Program-made: the position numbers and the translations under genes
Assembly (NCBI GenBank): GCA_964409165.1
Contig: CAYPCH010000077.1
Location: forward strand, 1-18,376
Source of the DNA: CAYPCH01 sp964409165
GTDB taxonomy: Bacteria; Bacillota; Clostridia; Acetivibrionales; Acetivibrionaceae
Length of the DNA stretch: 18,376 nucleotides
Direction of reading: 5' to 3'
Notes under the pieces: generated by a model
Told to the model about the DNA's origin: nothing
Seen by the model: only the letters and a program-made list of their open reading frames with translations
Database searches by the model: none
Shown here: positions 1-6,541 of the stretch, piece by piece
Numbering within the stretch: the stretch's first letter is position 1
How the letters are laid out: each line of letters begins with the position of its first letter

Positions 1-66
1 CTTGTGAGCAACCAGAGCCTCAAAATACTATAAGTGGGAAAGTTGAGTTATTAAGGAGTATTGCAT

Positions 67-777
67 ATGACAGGAAAAGTATTACTTTTGGAAGATGACG
101 AATCTATAAGAAGCATGCTTATGGTAAATTTTAAAAAGCTTGGTTTTAAGGTAGAAGAAGCTGCAACCGGGGAGGAGGCTCTTTTGGTTGCAGCTGGTTT
201 CAATGATATGGATATAGCTATTCTCGACATTATGCTTCCGGGAATTGATGGTATTGAGGTTTGTAAGAGGCTGCGGCAAAGTCGTCCTTTTACAGGCATT
301 ATCATGCTGACGGCAAAAGCCCAGGAAAGGGATAAGATAAATGCTTTAGAGAGCGGAGCGGATGATTACGTTACAAAACCCTTCAGCATTGCTGAGCTTA
401 TGGCCAGGGTAAATTCTCTTTTAAGAAGGGTCAGAATCAGTTCAGCAGATGTGGATACGGGCAGAGTAAGCCGGGGGAAGTTTGAAATTGATGAGTTGTC
501 CAGAAAATTTTATAAAAGTGGCAATGAAATAGAGCTTACGCCAACCGAATTTTCAATTATGAAGCTGTTTATGTCAAATCCCGATAAGGCTTTAGACAGA
601 GATGAAATTCTTACCAAAGTCTGGGGTGAATACTATTTCGGGGAATTAAAGATTGTTGATGTCAATGTGAGAAGGCTGAGAAAGAAAATTGAAGATGACC
701 CTTCAAACCCAAAACATATAGAAACTGTTTGGGGAATGGGCTACAGGTGGAAAGAGGTTGATGTTTCTGAAGAGTAG
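67..777 (+). CDS. OmpR-family response regulator
   Basis: This is a DNA-binding response regulator of a two-component system, 236 residues, the normal length for the OmpR/PhoB family. The receiver domain (about residues 3-118) shows the acidic pair D10/D11, the phospho-acceptor D54 in AILDIMLPG, T82 in MLTA and K104 in VTKPF. The winged-helix effector domain (about 138-233) carries the usual LTPTEF and GYRW motifs. I chose ATG 67 because AAGGAG (53-58) lies 8 bp upstream; a TTG at 61 is too close to it. The 3' end overlaps the histidine kinase start by 17 bp, so the two are co-translated partners. The regulated genes and stimulus are not visible. No clear promoter is seen in the 66 bases upstream, so the operon may begin outside the window. 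Confidence 0.95.
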   Translation: MTGKVLLLEDDESIRSMLMVNFKKLGFKVEEAATGEEALLVAAGFNDMDIAILDIMLPGIDGIEVCKRLRQSRPFTGIIMLTAKAQERDKINALESGADDYVTKPFSIAELMARVNSLLRRVRISSADVDTGRVSRGKFEIDELSRKFYKSGNEIELTPTEFSIMKLFMSNPDKALDRDEILTKVWGEYYFGELKIVDVNVRRLRKKIEDDPSNPKHIETVWGMGYRWKEVDVSEE

Positions 778-2158
778 CATAGGCAGGAGAATATTTTTAA
801 GCAATTTTATTGTTATATTTCTTACTGTAGCTTTATTTGAGGTTGTTTTTGTTGCAGGAGCAAAGCAGTTCTACTACGGTGGAACTTTAAGGATACTCAC
901 AGATAAGGCTTTGTCCAATGCAAATTTTTATAATATGTATTTAAAATATGACAGCCTTTCCGACAAGGTAGGAACAATTCTTGAAAATTACATGGATCAG
1001 GATGAGGCGGAATTGCAGATAGTTGATACTAAGGGTAACATAATTGTTTCCTCGACAGGATACCGACACAGCGAAAAAATCGATGTAAGCGCAATCAGCA
1101 AATTGAAAGCTGGTGAAATCAGTTCCTGGCAGGGGAAGATACGTGTTGCGGATGAAGAAGTGCTTGCCGTATCCACACCATTGGTGCAGGGCGATGCCAT
1201 AGTTGGAAGTTTGAGATTCGTTACATCTGTTGAAGGAGTTAAAGCAGTGGTTAACGATCTTCTACTTAAAGCCTTTATAATAGGAGGATTGATACTGGCA
1301 TTGTCATTGATTTTAACCATCTTACTGTCAAAGACAATAGTTCGTCCTATAAAGCACCTTACAGATGTTTCAAGGAAAATTGCAGCGGGAGATTTTGATG
1401 CGGTCGCAGTAAAAAAATATAATGATGAAATTGGTGAACTTTCCGATACATTAAACTTTATGTCAGAGGAAATCAAAAAAAGCAATAATCTTAAAAATGA
1501 TTTTATTTCATCCATATCTCACGAAATACGGACACCTCTTACATCTATCAGAGGATGGGCAGAGACAATTGATAATAATTCTTTAGATAGTGAAGAAACA
1601 AGACAGGGAGTTCATATTATTTTAAGAGAATCAGAAAGACTTGCCAAGCTTGTTGGGGAACTGCTTGATTTTTCAAGATTTGAGTCAGGTCGCATTAATA
1701 TGAATTTTGAAAAGGTTGACCTCAATCTGTTGATAAAGGATATTATAAAGCAGTATGCAGTAAGGTTTGAAGAAAAGAAACTCAATCTGATATCAAAACT
1801 TGATGATAAAATAACCTATGTAACGGGTGATACAGATAGGTTAAGGCAGGTTTTTATAAATATAATTGATAATGCCTGCAAATTTACCAATAAAAACGGT
1901 ACTGTTACTGTGGCTACGCAGCATACAGATAATGGTGCAAGAGTGATTGTTGAGGATAACGGAATCGGTATACCAACAAATGAACTATCCCATGTAACAG
2001 AGAAATTCTATAAAGGAAAGAGCAAACAGTCGGGCAGTGGACTGGGTCTTTCCATAAGCAGAGAAATTGTCAGTCTCCACAAAGGAACCTTACATATAAT
2101 GAGTACCGAAGGAAAAGGAACAACGGTAATTGTTGATTTAATAAGAAGTAGCTATTAA
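761..2158 (+). CDS. membrane sensor histidine kinase
   Basis: This is the sensor kinase partner of the preceding response regulator, 465 residues. In order: a first membrane segment (about 11-33), an extracytoplasmic sensor region of about 130 residues (34-165), a second membrane segment (about 169-191), a HAMP linker (about 191-243), a HisKA dimerisation domain with H254 in SHEIRTPL, and an HATPase domain with the N box (N367-N371), G1 box DNGIGIP (399-405) and G2 box GSGLGLS (425-431). All residues needed for autophosphorylation are present. The start is ATG 761, immediately after a possible TTG at 758; GGTGG and AAAGAGG upstream lie inside the regulator gene, consistent with translational coupling. 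The sensor region does not resemble any ligand domain I can name, so the signal is unknown. Confidence 0.94.
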   Translation: MFLKSSIGRRIFLSNFIVIFLTVALFEVVFVAGAKQFYYGGTLRILTDKALSNANFYNMYLKYDSLSDKVGTILENYMDQDEAELQIVDTKGNIIVSSTGYRHSEKIDVSAISKLKAGEISSWQGKIRVADEEVLAVSTPLVQGDAIVGSLRFVTSVEGVKAVVNDLLLKAFIIGGLILALSLILTILLSKTIVRPIKHLTDVSRKIAAGDFDAVAVKKYNDEIGELSDTLNFMSEEIKKSNNLKNDFISSISHEIRTPLTSIRGWAETIDNNSLDSEETRQGVHIILRESERLAKLVGELLDFSRFESGRINMNFEKVDLNLLIKDIIKQYAVRFEEKKLNLISKLDDKITYVTGDTDRLRQVFINIIDNACKFTNKNGTVTVATQHTDNGARVIVEDNGIGIPTNELSHVTEKFYKGKSKQSGSGLGLSISREIVSLHKGTLHIMSTEGKGTTVIVDLIRSSY

Positions 2159-2216
2159 TAATGGTCTTTATTTGCTCTAAAAGGAACTTCACAATTGCTT
2201 TTTGCTCTGCTTAGCA

Positions 2217-2316
2217 NNNNNNNNNNNNNNNNNNNNNNNNNNNNNNNNNNNNNNNNNNNNNNNNNNNNNNNNNNNNNNNNNNNNNNNNNNNNNNNNNNNN
2301 NNNNNNNNNNNNNNNN
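2217..2316. other. assembly gap (100 N)
   Basis: The sequence is exactly 100 N. A round number like this is the usual placeholder for a scaffold gap of unknown length. The end of the two-component operon, including any terminator, and the 3' flank of the minus-strand gene at 2334 may lie in the missing sequence. No terminator is visible in the 58 bases between the kinase stop and the gap. Confidence 0.97.
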
Positions 2317-2333
2317 CAAAGCCCCCATTTTAC

Positions 2334-2615
2334 TTAGTCTTTTACAACTTCTACAGATCCTCCGGCCTGCCTGATACTATCAAACACTCCCGATACTAAA
2401 GAAGACTTGCCTCCAAGAAACGGAAGACGCACTATTAGACATATTCCACCAGGTGAAGTTACTTCTATTATGTTAAGAAGATTTATAACAGCACCTGCGG
2501 GTATCGATATACGTAGAACTGTTCCAGGGAGTTGTGGACAATTAGTTTTTGGAAGTACAGGTTTTTTTGAAGGACATCCTCTGCTGTCTCCTACCCAGAA
2601 TTCTGAATATTCCAT
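2334..2615 (-). CDS. small hypothetical protein, 93 aa
   Basis: I do not recognise this protein. It is 93 residues, rich in Gly, Pro, Val and Ile, with two Cys in the N-terminal half (RGCPS and TNCPQ) and one more in GGICLIV. There is no signal peptide or clear membrane helix. It is taken as real because the minus strand carries a perfect AGGAGG seven bases upstream of its ATG, and because a possible promoter lies further upstream (2649-2677). The overlapping plus-strand frame (from TTG 2407) lacks a ribosome binding site. It is transcribed divergently from the feo operon, with 275 bp between the two starts. It could be linked to iron by position only. Its downstream side runs into the assembly gap. 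Confidence 0.6.
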   Translation of the reverse strand: MEYSEFWVGDSRGCPSKKPVLPKTNCPQLPGTVLRISIPAGAVINLLNIIEVTSPGGICLIVRLPFLGGKSSLVSGVFDSIRQAGGSVEVVKD

Positions 2616-2648
2616 AATAATACCTCCTGTTTTTATGTTTTATACTAT

Positions 2649-2677
2649 ATACTATTCAGATGCACATAAAATGTCTA
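2649..2677 (-). promoter_or_regulatory. possible promoter for the 93-aa gene
   Basis: On the minus strand TAGACA (-35, five of six matches) is followed after 17 bp by TAGTAT (-10, four of six), about 35 bp upstream of the 93-aa gene. A second, similar -10-like hexamer lies 7 bp further downstream. This is a consensus match only. Confidence 0.4.
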
Positions 2678-2797
2678 CATAAAATTTCATTATTTATATT
2701 ATAATAAAGATTTATTATCCAAGATTATGGTTTCTTGTTGTATGAAGAGAAAAATAGAGTGAAATGTAGCAAATGTTGGTAAGCTAAAAAATTTTTA

Positions 2798-2826
2798 TTG
2801 ACATCAGGGCAGACACCTGCTACAAT
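2798..2826 (+). promoter_or_regulatory. feo operon promoter
   Basis: A perfect TTGACA (2798-2803) is followed by 17 bp and TACAAT (2821-2826), a near-consensus housekeeping promoter. Transcription should begin near 2833, which falls inside the Fur box at 2830-2844. Iron-loaded Fur bound there would block RNA polymerase directly. Confidence 0.8.
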
Positions 2827-2829
2827 AAT

Positions 2830-2844
2830 TGATAATTATTATCA
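2830..2844 (+). promoter_or_regulatory. perfect Fur box before feoA
   Basis: The sequence TGATAAT-T-ATTATCA is a perfect 7-1-7 inverted repeat, identical to the Bacillus-type Fur box consensus. It sits four bases after the -10 hexamer and over the expected start of transcription. Further GATAAT/ATTATC-like half sites overlap its right side, so more than one dimer may bind. The fur gene is in the same operon, so autorepression is expected. Confidence 0.87.
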
Positions 2845-2890
2845 TTATCAATTATGAATTATGAATTACGAATTACAAGAGGTGTTTAAT

Positions 2891-3106
2891 ATGCCATTGA
2901 CAATGCTCCCGGTTGGGAAGGAAGCTATAATAAATGCATGCAAGGCAAAGGATTCAACAAAGAAATTTTTAGAGGGTCTGGGTATTATACCTGGCACTAC
3001 AATTTCTGTGGTATCCGAAATGAGTGGAAATCTTATTGTCTGCATAAAAGGAGCAAGAATTGCCATTAATAAGGGCATTGCTCAACAATTGATGGTTGAA
3101 GCGTAG
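2891..3106 (+). CDS. feoA: FeoA-domain ferrous iron transport protein (first copy)
   Basis: This 71-residue protein is a stand-alone FeoA, an SH3-like small cytosolic protein that assists the FeoB ferrous iron channel. The family pattern is visible: an N-terminal LPVGKEA strand, a central helix with GLGIIPGT, and C-terminal strands GNLIVCIKGARIAI. The start is ATG 2891, with AGAGGTG upstream (2878-2884). An in-frame ATG at 2861 would add ten residues, but it lies next to the Fur box and has no ribosome binding site. It is the first gene of the feo operon, and its stop is followed within 20 bp by the start of a second FeoA. The role of paired FeoA proteins is not settled; they may act together on FeoB. 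Confidence 0.9.
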   Translation: MPLTMLPVGKEAIINACKAKDSTKKFLEGLGIIPGTTISVVSEMSGNLIVCIKGARIAINKGIAQQLMVEA

Positions 3107-3125
3107 ATGGAAGGGGGGATCTAAA

Positions 3126-3350
3126 TTGGAAAGAAGTTTAAAAGACCTGAAACCCGGCGAAAAAGCTGTAATAGTTAGAATTGCAGGAGAGGGTGCAGTT
3201 AAAAGAAGATTAATGGATATGGGAGTTACAAAAGGTGCAGAAGTTCTAGTGCGTAAAGTAGCGCCTTTAGGAGATCCTATTGAGGTTAATATACGGGGTT
3301 ATGAGCTCACTTTCAGAAAATCTGAGGCTGAAAACATAACAGTCGAATAA
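3126..3350 (+). CDS. feoA: FeoA-domain ferrous iron transport protein (second copy)
   Basis: This is a second stand-alone FeoA of 74 residues, clearly different in sequence from the first. It has the family signatures LKPGEKA, the helix with KRRLMDMGVTKGAEV, and the C-terminal strand IEVNIRGYELTFRKSEA. I assign the start to TTG 3126 because a strong GGAAGGGGGG (3109-3118) lies at the right distance. An upstream TTG at 3096 would overlap the first FeoA gene and place the purine-rich site inside the coding region. It is co-directional with the first feoA and feoB. The 145 bp between it and feoB is unusually long for this operon and contains a hairpin and a second Fur box. Confidence 0.9.
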   Translation: MERSLKDLKPGEKAVIVRIAGEGAVKRRLMDMGVTKGAEVLVRKVAPLGDPIEVNIRGYELTFRKSEAENITVE

Positions 3351-3379
3351 AAATCTTTGGGACATTGAGGGCACTCAAT

Positions 3380-3416
3380 TTTGCCTCTTTCATTCCACTC
3401 CAAGAGGCCTAATAAA
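3380..3416 (+). repeat. 37-base dispersed hairpin repeat, copy A
   Basis: This copy matches 18265-18301 at 32 of 37 positions; all five differences are transitions. The core is a stem-loop: GCCTCTT (3383-3389), a 12-base loop, and AAGAGGC (3402-3408). Both copies keep the stem exactly and the loop length exactly. Both lie between genes. It could be a small dispersed repeat family or a conserved RNA structure. Confidence 0.6.
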
Positions 3417-3446
3417 TAAATTTGCCTAAAGAGGCAGTATTTTTTG
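3383..3446 (+). promoter_or_regulatory. possible attenuator between feoA2 and feoB
   Basis: GCCTCTTT (3383-3390) can pair with AAGAGGC (3402-3408) or with AAAGAGGC (3428-3435). The second 3' arm is followed closely by a T run (3440-3445), as in an intrinsic terminator. The two pairings exclude each other. This could reduce or switch read-through from the feoA genes into feoB, or simply end a short feoA transcript. The structure is read from the sequence; the regulatory role is inference. Confidence 0.45.
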
Positions 3447-3456
3447 AATGACTAAC

Positions 3457-3471
3457 TGATAATGATTATCA
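3457..3471 (+). promoter_or_regulatory. perfect Fur box before feoB
   Basis: TGATAAT-G-ATTATCA is a second perfect 7-1-7 Fur box, 24 bp upstream of the feoB start codon. It implies a second iron-controlled promoter for feoB. A weak promoter candidate, TTGAAT (3444-3449) with TATCAA 17 bp later (3467-3472), overlaps the box. Confidence 0.87.
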
Positions 3472-3495
3472 ACATCGCATGAAAGGGGTTTTTAA

Positions 3496-5535
3496 ATGGG
3501 GTATACATTTGCATTAGTGGGAAACCCAAACTGTGGGAAGACAACCATGTTTAACGAAATAACAGGAAGCACCCAGTATGTGGGGAACTGGCCGGGAGTT
3601 ACAGTAGAGAAGAAAGAGGGAAGGGCAAAAAAATTTAAAGATGATATTAAAGTTATAGACCTGCCCGGGATTTATTCTCTGTCTCCATATACCATGGAAG
3701 AAATTATTGCAAGAGATTACATTATCGACGAGAAACCGGATCTCATTATAAATATCGTTGAGGCTACAAATGTTGAAAGAAACCTTTATCTGACAACACA
3801 GATTATGGAGCTTGGAGTTCCGGTGGTTATAGCTCTGAATATGATGGATGCTCTAGAGGCACGAGGAGATAAAATCAATATACAGCTTCTGGAGAAAAAT
3901 TTTGGTGTACCCGTAGTTCCCACCTCTGCCAGTAAAGGGCAAGGCGTAAGGGAATTGATGGAGATGGCTCTAGGCATCGTTCAAACAGCAGCGGCAAAAA
4001 TACAGCAAAAGACTCAGAAGATTTATGATGATAGAATAGAGAAAGTTATATCGATTGTTGAAGATTTGATTGATAAGCAAACCCCTGAAAAGTACAATTT
4101 GCGCTGGGTTGCTATAAAGCTTCTTGAAGGGGATGAACAGGCATATGAAAAGCTTAATATGCCTGTAACCATGATTCCCGGAATTAAAGAATGTCAACAG
4201 AGTCTCGAAAAGGAATATGACAATGATGTGGAGACCATTATTGTCGACAATCGTTACAGGTTTATTACAGGTGTTGTAAGTAAATCTGTAAAAAAGAAAC
4301 CGGGTAGTGGCATGACCATATCCGATAAAATTGACAAGGTGGTTACCAATCGTATTCTTGCAATACCACTCTTTCTTGCTGTAATGTTTTCTGTTTTTCA
4401 AATTGCTTTTGGTACTATAGGTCCTGCAACAATAGACTTTCTTGATGTTTTTATCAATGAGACGGTTGCCGGTGCTGTTGGGGGATGGCTTGAAGTAGCC
4501 GGAGCTACACCATGGCTTGTAGCGTTGGTGGTTGATGGCATTATTGCAGGAGTGGGAGGAATACTTGTTTTTGTACCGCAAATAATGATTTTGTTTTTGT
4601 TTCTTTCAATATTGGAAGACAGCGGATATATGGCAAGGGCTGCCTTTGTTATGGATAGGTTGCTTAGAAAACTGGGTCTTACGGGTAAATCCTTTATCCC
4701 CATGCTCATAGGATTTGGTTGTAGCGTGCCGGGAATTATGGCTGCAAGAACTCTTGAAAATGAAAAGGACAGAAAACTTACAATTATTCTGACTCCATTT
4801 ATGTCATGTGGAGCCAGACTGCCTATATATGCATTGCTTGCAGCAGCTTTTTTTGCAAAGAATCAGAGTTTTGTTATTTTTTCCATATATACACTGGGTG
4901 TTGCAGTTGCCATATTATCGGGTATAATATTAAAGAAGACTGTTTTAAAAGGAGATGCGGCTCCCTTTGTAATGGAACTTCCACCCTACAGAATGCCTAC
5001 GTTAAAAGGACTTCTTATTCATATATGGGACAGGGGAAAGGGGTTTATTAAGAAAGCAGGGACTGTTATATTTGCTGCATCGGTAATTATATGGTTTTTC
5101 CAGAGTTTTAGTTTTTCGTTGCAGATGGTGGACAATGCGGAGGAAAGTATCCTCGGTGTTATTGGAAATGCAATATCACCTTTGTTTGCACCCCTTGGAT
5201 TTGGTAACTGGGAATCTTCTGTTGCAATTCTGACGGGGCTTGTTGCAAAGGAAGCAGTGGTTTCTACCATGGGAATTCTTTATGGTGTTGGAGAAGTCGG
5301 AGGAGATGCGGTGGAGCTTGCAACAGCGATTCAAACGGTGTTTACACCGTTAAGAGCCTACGCATTTATGGCTTTCACACTTCTTTATATGCCGTGTATT
5401 GCTGCCTTTGGTGCTATCAGAAGAGAAATGAATTCATGGAAGTGGACATTGTTTGCGGCTGGGTATCAGACAGGTATTGCATGGATTGTTGCTTTCCTGA
5501 TATTCCAGATTGGAAGCTTGTTTGGGCTTAAATAA
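3496..5535 (+). CDS. feoB: ferrous iron transporter FeoB
   Basis: FeoB imports Fe(II) across the cytoplasmic membrane and carries an N-terminal GTPase. The 679 residues contain the G1 loop GNPNCGKTT (9-17), G2 GVT (34-36), G3 DLPG (55-58) and G4 NMMD (115-118), then a helical regulatory domain. A membrane part starts near residue 285 and has the two conserved Gate segments (GCSVPGIMAARTLEN and the later LVAKEAVVSTMG) and SCGARLP. All key motifs are intact; the length is shorter than the E. coli protein but normal for Firmicutes. The ATG follows GAAAGGGG. It lies downstream of two feoA genes and is followed after 23 bp by fur. Fur box control is likely from both the operon promoter and the box directly upstream. 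Confidence 0.97.
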   Translation: MGYTFALVGNPNCGKTTMFNEITGSTQYVGNWPGVTVEKKEGRAKKFKDDIKVIDLPGIYSLSPYTMEEIIARDYIIDEKPDLIINIVEATNVERNLYLTTQIMELGVPVVIALNMMDALEARGDKINIQLLEKNFGVPVVPTSASKGQGVRELMEMALGIVQTAAAKIQQKTQKIYDDRIEKVISIVEDLIDKQTPEKYNLRWVAIKLLEGDEQAYEKLNMPVTMIPGIKECQQSLEKEYDNDVETIIVDNRYRFITGVVSKSVKKKPGSGMTISDKIDKVVTNRILAIPLFLAVMFSVFQIAFGTIGPATIDFLDVFINETVAGAVGGWLEVAGATPWLVALVVDGIIAGVGGILVFVPQIMILFLFLSILEDSGYMARAAFVMDRLLRKLGLTGKSFIPMLIGFGCSVPGIMAARTLENEKDRKLTIILTPFMSCGARLPIYALLAAAFFAKNQSFVIFSIYTLGVAVAILSGIILKKTVLKGDAAPFVMELPPYRMPTLKGLLIHIWDRGKGFIKKAGTVIFAASVIIWFFQSFSFSLQMVDNAEESILGVIGNAISPLFAPLGFGNWESSVAILTGLVAKEAVVSTMGILYGVGEVGGDAVELATAIQTVFTPLRAYAFMAFTLLYMPCIAAFGAIRREMNSWKWTLFAAGYQTGIAWIVAFLIFQIGSLFGLK

Positions 5536-5558
5536 ATATTTTAAAAAGGTTGGTAAGA

Positions 5559-6008
5559 ATGATTAAAAAAATTCCTGATTTGAAGGAACATCTTAAAAAT
5601 AACAGCTATAAACTTACTGGACAAAGACTGGCTATATTGAGGCTACTTGCTGAAAACAGCAGTAAGCATCTTAATGCAGAAGAGATTCATCGTCTTCTCA
5701 AGGAAAAGGATTCAGGAATAGGTATTGCAACTGTTTACAGGACATTATCCTTACTTGAGAAACTGAAGTTTATAACACGTATTTCTTTAGATGATGGTTG
5801 TATACGATATCAGATTACTGACCCGGAAGAAAAACATAATCATCATCACCTGATATGTGATTGTTGTGGTGATATTATAGATATGCAGGAGGATTTGCTG
5901 GATTCGTTGGAAAAGCAAGTACTTAAAGAAAATGGATTTAAGGTTAGCAACCATAGTGTAAAGCTCTATGGAATTTGCAATAAGTGTTGTTCAAAGCATA
6001 AGGAGTAA
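5559..6008 (+). CDS. fur: Fur-family ferric uptake regulator
   Basis: This is a 149-residue Fur-family metal-dependent repressor. The N-terminal winged helix includes the recognition helix GIATVYRTLSLLEK (about 55-68). The C-terminal dimerisation and metal domain has a His-rich stretch at 93-97 (HNHHH) and the two CxxC pairs C100/C103 and C140/C143 that hold structural zinc in the family. A PerR or Zur role cannot be excluded by sequence alone. However, its place directly behind feoB, and the perfect Fur boxes in the same operon, make iron sensing the best call. ATG 5559 is preferred over TTG 5550, since AAAAAGG (5543-5549) is correctly spaced only from the ATG. It probably represses its own operon. 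Confidence 0.93.
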   Translation: MIKKIPDLKEHLKNNSYKLTGQRLAILRLLAENSSKHLNAEEIHRLLKEKDSGIGIATVYRTLSLLEKLKFITRISLDDGCIRYQITDPEEKHNHHHLICDCCGDIIDMQEDLLDSLEKQVLKENGFKVSNHSVKLYGICNKCCSKHKE

Positions 6009-6032
6009 GGTATAAAAGAAAGAAGGGATAAT

Positions 6033-6173
6033 ATGATTAATTGGGTTATTGGTGGCATTATTATAGCAATTACTGTTCTAATTGTAATAAGATCAATTGT
6101 GAAATTTAAAAGTGGGAAAAGCGGATGTGATTGTAGGAGTTGCAGTATGAATTGCTGTGACAGAAGGGAATAA
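6033..6173 (+). CDS. FeoB-associated Cys-rich membrane protein, 46 aa
   Basis: This 46-residue protein has one N-terminal membrane segment (about residues 4-19, rich in Ile and Val), a short basic region, and a Cys-rich tail with the pattern CDCRSCSMNCC, five Cys within eleven residues. This architecture and its place at the end of a feoAB operon match the FeoB-associated Cys-rich membrane protein family of Firmicutes. AGAAGGG (6021-6027) precedes the ATG and it follows fur by 24 bp, so it belongs to the same transcript. The Cys cluster may bind iron near FeoB, but that function is not established from the sequence. Confidence 0.88.
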   Translation: MINWVIGGIIIAITVLIVIRSIVKFKSGKSGCDCRSCSMNCCDRRE

Positions 6174-6196
6174 GGAGAGAATTTTTACCCTACAAA

Positions 6197-6211
6197 CGAT
6201 AATGATAGTCA
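6197..6211 (+). promoter_or_regulatory. imperfect Fur-like site
   Basis: CGATAAT-G-ATAGTCA matches the 7-1-7 Fur box at 11 of 14 informative positions. It lies 24 bp after the last gene of the feo operon and about 330 bp before the binding-protein gene. No good promoter overlaps it, so its role is doubtful. Confidence 0.3.
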
Positions 6212-6219
6212 AGATTAAA

Positions 6220-6275
6220 TACAGAACGAGGGAGATATACTACAGAACAGGGGTATGCTACAGAGAGCTATATGC
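6220..6275 (+). repeat. three imperfect short tandem repeats
   Basis: Three consecutive segments begin TACAGA and end in a TATAC/TATGC-like motif: 6220-6240, 6241-6258 and 6259-6275, of 21, 18 and 17 bases. They are too diverged and too few to name a function. Confidence 0.3.
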
Positions 6276-6306
6276 AGAATTAGCGCTGTAACTCAATTTA
6301 TTGAAT

Positions 6307-6335
6307 TTGACATTCTTTTTATAACGTGATAAATT
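6307..6335 (+). promoter_or_regulatory. candidate promoter for the ABC importer operon
   Basis: TTGACA (6307-6312) is followed by exactly 17 bp and TAAATT (6330-6335, four of six matches). It is the best promoter match between the feo operon and the binding-protein gene. It would give a leader of about 200 bases containing an intrinsic terminator. Confidence 0.5.
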
Positions 6336-6394
6336 GTAAGGTGAAAAAAAGCCATGAAGGCTTTGTACATTGATTTTAAATAAAGTTTTTATAC

Positions 6395-6409
6395 TGATAG
6401 TGATTATAT
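6395..6409 (+). promoter_or_regulatory. imperfect Fur-like site in the importer leader
   Basis: TGATAGT-G-ATTATAT matches the Fur box at 11 of 14 informative positions and begins a cluster of related half sites (TGATTATAT at 6409-6417, TAGTGATTATAT at 6425-6436). The cluster lies downstream of the candidate promoter, where a bound repressor could act as a roadblock. The matches could also be chance in AT-rich DNA. Confidence 0.3.
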
Positions 6410-6464
6410 TGATTATATAAGATATAGTGATTATATAGGATTAATTACACAAGATCATGAAATT

Positions 6465-6517
6465 AAACCACGAAGGTATGTCGTAAGAAACGACTCTTTC
6501 GTGGTTTTTAATTTTTT
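6465..6517 (+). terminator. intrinsic terminator just upstream of the binding-protein gene
   Basis: AAACCACGAA (6465-6474) pairs with TTCGTGGTTT (6498-6507), enclosing a second helix GTCGT/ACGAC (6480-6484 with 6490-6494), and is followed by two T runs (6505-6509 and 6512-6517). The next gene starts only 25 bp later. It may end transcripts from the feo operon, or act as an attenuator for the importer if the promoter at 6307-6335 is real. Confidence 0.8.
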
Positions 6518-6541
6518 AGATGTAACGGAAAGGGAAGTAAC

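Larger units (their letters stand above)
6174..6541 (+). promoter_or_regulatory. intergenic control and leader region of the ABC importer operon
   Basis: No gene is seen in these 368 bases. They hold, in order: a Fur-like site (6197-6211), three imperfect TACAGA-led repeats (6220-6275), a candidate promoter (6307-6335), a small hairpin AAAGCC/GGCTTT (6348-6364), a cluster of GATTATAT-type half sites (6395-6437), and a strong intrinsic terminator (6465-6517) just before the binding-protein gene. If transcription starts near 6342, a leader of about 200 bases ends in a terminator before the first codon, which suggests controlled read-through. Confidence 0.55.

Noticed and set aside
61..66. TTG start two codons upstream for the response regulator
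   Set aside because: It is only two bases from the AAGGAG site; ATG 67 has correct spacing.
1..66. Possible 3' end of an upstream gene
   Set aside because: Short frames enter from the left edge, but none shows recognisable protein features, so no partial gene is called.
997..1515. Minus-strand open frame of 172 codons inside the histidine kinase gene
   Set aside because: It is fully antisense to the sensor and HAMP parts of an intact kinase and lacks a ribosome binding site.
2407..2682. Plus-strand open frame of 91 codons
   Set aside because: It starts at a TTG without a ribosome binding site and lies opposite the minus-strand gene, which has a perfect AGGAGG.
3970..4581. Minus-strand open frame of 203 codons inside feoB
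   Set aside because: It is antisense to a clearly coding FeoB region and its product has the scrambled composition of a shadow frame.
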